NCBI RefSeq assembly: GCF_042242105.1
Contig: NC_092023.1
Location: 10,986,933-11,050,932, forward strand
DNA length: 64,000 bases
Source of the DNA: Pempheris klunzingeri
Taxonomy: Eukaryota; Chordata; Actinopteri; Acropomatiformes; Pempheridae
Direction: 5' to 3'
The stretch's first letter is position 1. Each line of letters opens with the position of its first letter. Below the pieces are notes generated by a model that was given only the letters and a program-made list of their open reading frames with translations, was not told where the DNA came from and ran no database searches. This document shows, piece by piece, positions 62,401-64,000 of this stretch. The translations under genes were made by a program, and so were the position numbers.

Positions 62401-62825
62401 GATTTAATAACAAACCAGTGGGTCATGCTGTTTCTGCTGGAGCGTCCCGACAGAGATACAACTGTGTTCTTCTCAAAATCTGAAGCAGTATACAGACTTT
62501 GGACTAAAATCATACCGCTCTTACTATTTTTCCATTACAGTGGAATGGAAAATAAATCAAACTTATGTACAAACGTAGAGCTGTCAGTTTTTATGTAACC
62601 TCTGAGTGTTCAGTGTTATGACACCAAAATCTGGGCTACGACCTCGCCTTCCCCTCTTAACCAAGAGGTGCACTCGTATGATAAAGGCCGGTGTGACTTA
62701 AAGACCACACTGTTGCCTAATCTAAATGGTGCGCCCAGTGCAGCCTCAGCTATCCGAGTAATCTGGATTTTACTGGATTCCAGCTGAGTTCATCGTTAAC
62801 TGTTGCCTGTTGAATCTATCATCCT
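56434..62825. other. Convergent hhat-kcnh1 interval: 3'UTRs and intergenic DNA
   Basis: No supported coding exon in 6.4 kb. The left part up to about 58400 can be hhat 3'UTR; the right part may carry a long kcnh1 3'UTR, since minus-strand AATAAA signals occur at 62119-62124 and, much further, at 58682-58687. The DNA is AT-rich without long repeats. The 86-codon plus-strand frame at 62338-62598 has no recognisable family. Confidence 0.6.
56686..56691 (+). terminator. hhat: Candidate proximal hhat poly(A) signal
   Basis: ATTAAA about 250 bases after the stop; an AATAAA at 58363-58368, followed by GT-rich sequence, would give a 1.9-kb 3'UTR instead. Confidence 0.35.
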
Positions 62826-63695
62826 TCATGAGAAGATGTCCTCTTTGTCCACTTCTGGTGAAGCAGGTCTAGAAATGTCAAAAAGAGGCTGCGGAGAGCC
62901 AGTACTCGAATTCCTTGCTTTGAGGAGCTGAAGTGCTTCTATGAGTTGCGCCTCGAGGCCGGAAATTCGAACATTCAGGTTCTTGAGGTCGTCCTTCAGC
63001 TCCAGTTTGAGCTCCTGCAGTGAGGCCTGAAGCGTTTGCTCTGGGATGGGGTAGAAGACGTGCCGGCTGTCCGGTGGCTGGACAGGACTTCGGTCCTGGG
63101 GCGTCGTGCGGAAGTCACCCACTTTGTCCAGCCGCAGGTCACTTTTGGTGATACCGCTGTCGCATGAGTCTGTCTTCTTTAGAGACATCTGTGATTCGTG
63201 CACCTTGGTCCGTTCAGGTAGAGTCTCCATGGATTCAGCTTTAGACACTTTGTTCCAGTTGTCGGCTTTGGCCATGGACTCCTTGAAGCGACCCCAGCCT
63301 TTGACTTTGAGCGGCTCAGCAGGCCGGCCTCCCACCAAAGAAATGGAAGATGGCACCTGCAGCTTCAACTTGTCTGAAGGAGTACAATTGGTGGGTGTTG
63401 AAGATGAAGGCGTGGAAGATGACGGTGTTGCTGGGCTTTCTGTTACGGTGACGATGCTGGTAGTTGTAATGGCTGTATTAGCTAACGGGACGTCCACGTA
63501 CACTGGGCCTTTCTCAATATCACGCTCATTTAGGTCTGGTTTGTCGGGCACCAAGCGGGCTTCCTTCTGCTGTCGAAAGCGCTGGAAGAGTTTTCGTACC
63601 GGGTGATCCGGCGGCAAGTTCAGAGGGGCCTCATTTTTGCGTCTCTGGCGCTCTTCTTCCTCTCGTTTGACATCGCTGATCTTTCGAAAGACGAT
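62826..63695 (-). CDS. kcnh1: Potassium channel KCNH1 (EAG1), last coding exon (partial gene)
   Basis: One exon, acceptor ctcttgtag then ATC at 63695, stop TGA at 62826-62828, 289 codons in frame from the first base. It encodes the cytoplasmic C-terminus of the voltage-gated EAG1 channel. [20 protein letters not shown] opens it, [17 protein letters not shown] (fragment residues 32-48) is the calmodulin-binding segment, then a Thr/Ser/Pro-rich variable linker, the conserved [18 protein letters not shown] and [20 protein letters not shown] blocks, PIPEQTLQ, and a heptad-rich coiled coil (about 219-260) used for tetramer assembly, ending [15 protein letters not shown]. The human tail is very similar, ending DIFGAS. 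Channel core, PAS and cyclic-nucleotide-like domains lie beyond the right edge; 63696-64000 is intron. KCNH5 is the alternative but conserved blocks and the HHAT neighbour favour KCNH1; a or b copy undecided. Confidence 0.95.
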   Translation of the reverse strand: MVFRKISDVKREEEERQRRKNEAPLNLPPDHPVRKLFQRFRQQKEARLVPDKPDLNERDIEKGPVYVDVPLANTAITTTSIVTVTESPATPSSSTPSSSTPTNCTPSDKLKLQVPSSISLVGGRPAEPLKVKGWGRFKESMAKADNWNKVSKAESMETLPERTKVHESQMSLKKTDSCDSGITKSDLRLDKVGDFRTTPQDRSPVQPPDSRHVFYPIPEQTLQASLQELKLELKDDLKNLNVRISGLEAQLIEALQLLKARNSSTGSPQPLFDISRPASPEVDKEDIFS

Positions 63696-64000
63696 CTACA
63701 AGAGAATTTAAAGTTCTTATGACTAAAACACCACCATAATAACCATCACTTCGTCTTGAATGGTCAAAAATATCAGTATTTGACAGCACACGAGCAAATG
63801 ATGTCGTAATGTCTCTTCTCAAAGTCAATTTAGTCTCTTTAGGTAAACAATCATAATATAAAAGCAAATCAAAATCATCTTCAGTTATATTAACAGTTTG
63901 TGTGAGGAAGGTTTTCAATGTTTCAAAGTGTGTCAGCTTTGTAAATGTCACTGTAAAAGATGCTATTACTACGACTCAGAGGGAATGCTTTTATGTTATG

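Noticed and set aside
63106-63606. 166-codon plus-strand ORF
   Set aside because: Antisense shadow of the kcnh1 terminal exon.
1-64000. CRISPR arrays, phage genes, rRNA or tRNA genes
   Set aside because: All repeated tracts are microsatellites or dispersed transposons without spacer structure; no tRNA or rRNA signature was seen.

Overview
The window is teleost fish nuclear DNA. Genes are split by many short GT-AG introns, intergenic DNA is AT-rich and full of (CA)n/(ATCT)n microsatellites, and several interspersed repeats are of types I recognise from percomorph fish. There are no prokaryotic operons, CRISPR arrays, phage or rRNA/tRNA genes.

Layout, left to right. (1) 365-429, minus: first coding exon of a CaM kinase II gene, best fit camk2g, with its promoter/5'UTR just to the right; the rest lies off the left edge. 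(2) 10543-12891, minus: a complete three-exon arylsulfatase of the ARSI/ARSJ type. (3) 22396-30945, plus: four coding exons of synpo2l (PDZ-containing synaptopodin-2-like, CHAP). (4) 39178-41623, plus: five coding exons of myoz1 (myozenin/calsarcin). (5) 43808-56433, plus: eleven coding exons of hhat (hedgehog acyltransferase). (6) 62826-63695, minus: last coding exon of kcnh1 (EAG1 potassium channel), which continues off the right edge.

Only camk2g exon 1 and kcnh1 are cut by the window edges. The exon joins given were checked by reading frame and splice sites, and the predicted protein lengths (571, 1196, 315 and 501 aa) are near or above those of mammalian relatives.

Two ancestral neighbourhoods are joined here. 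camk2g, synpo2l and myoz1 are together on human 10q22, and hhat facing kcnh1 is the human 1q32 arrangement. synpo2l and myoz1 are both Z-disc genes lying head-to-tail. The sulfatase is the notable member: it sits directly upstream of camk2g in the same orientation that ARSI has beside CAMK2A and ARSJ beside CAMK2D, suggesting a third whole-genome-duplication copy that the human 10q22 locus lacks. Beyond that ohnolog, the items worth checking are an extra small intron in the sulfatase, a pair of related inverted-repeat transposons, a nested hairpin, a CRE/MEF2 promoter candidate for myoz1, and two unexplained minus-strand ORFs. I saw no convincing novel system.
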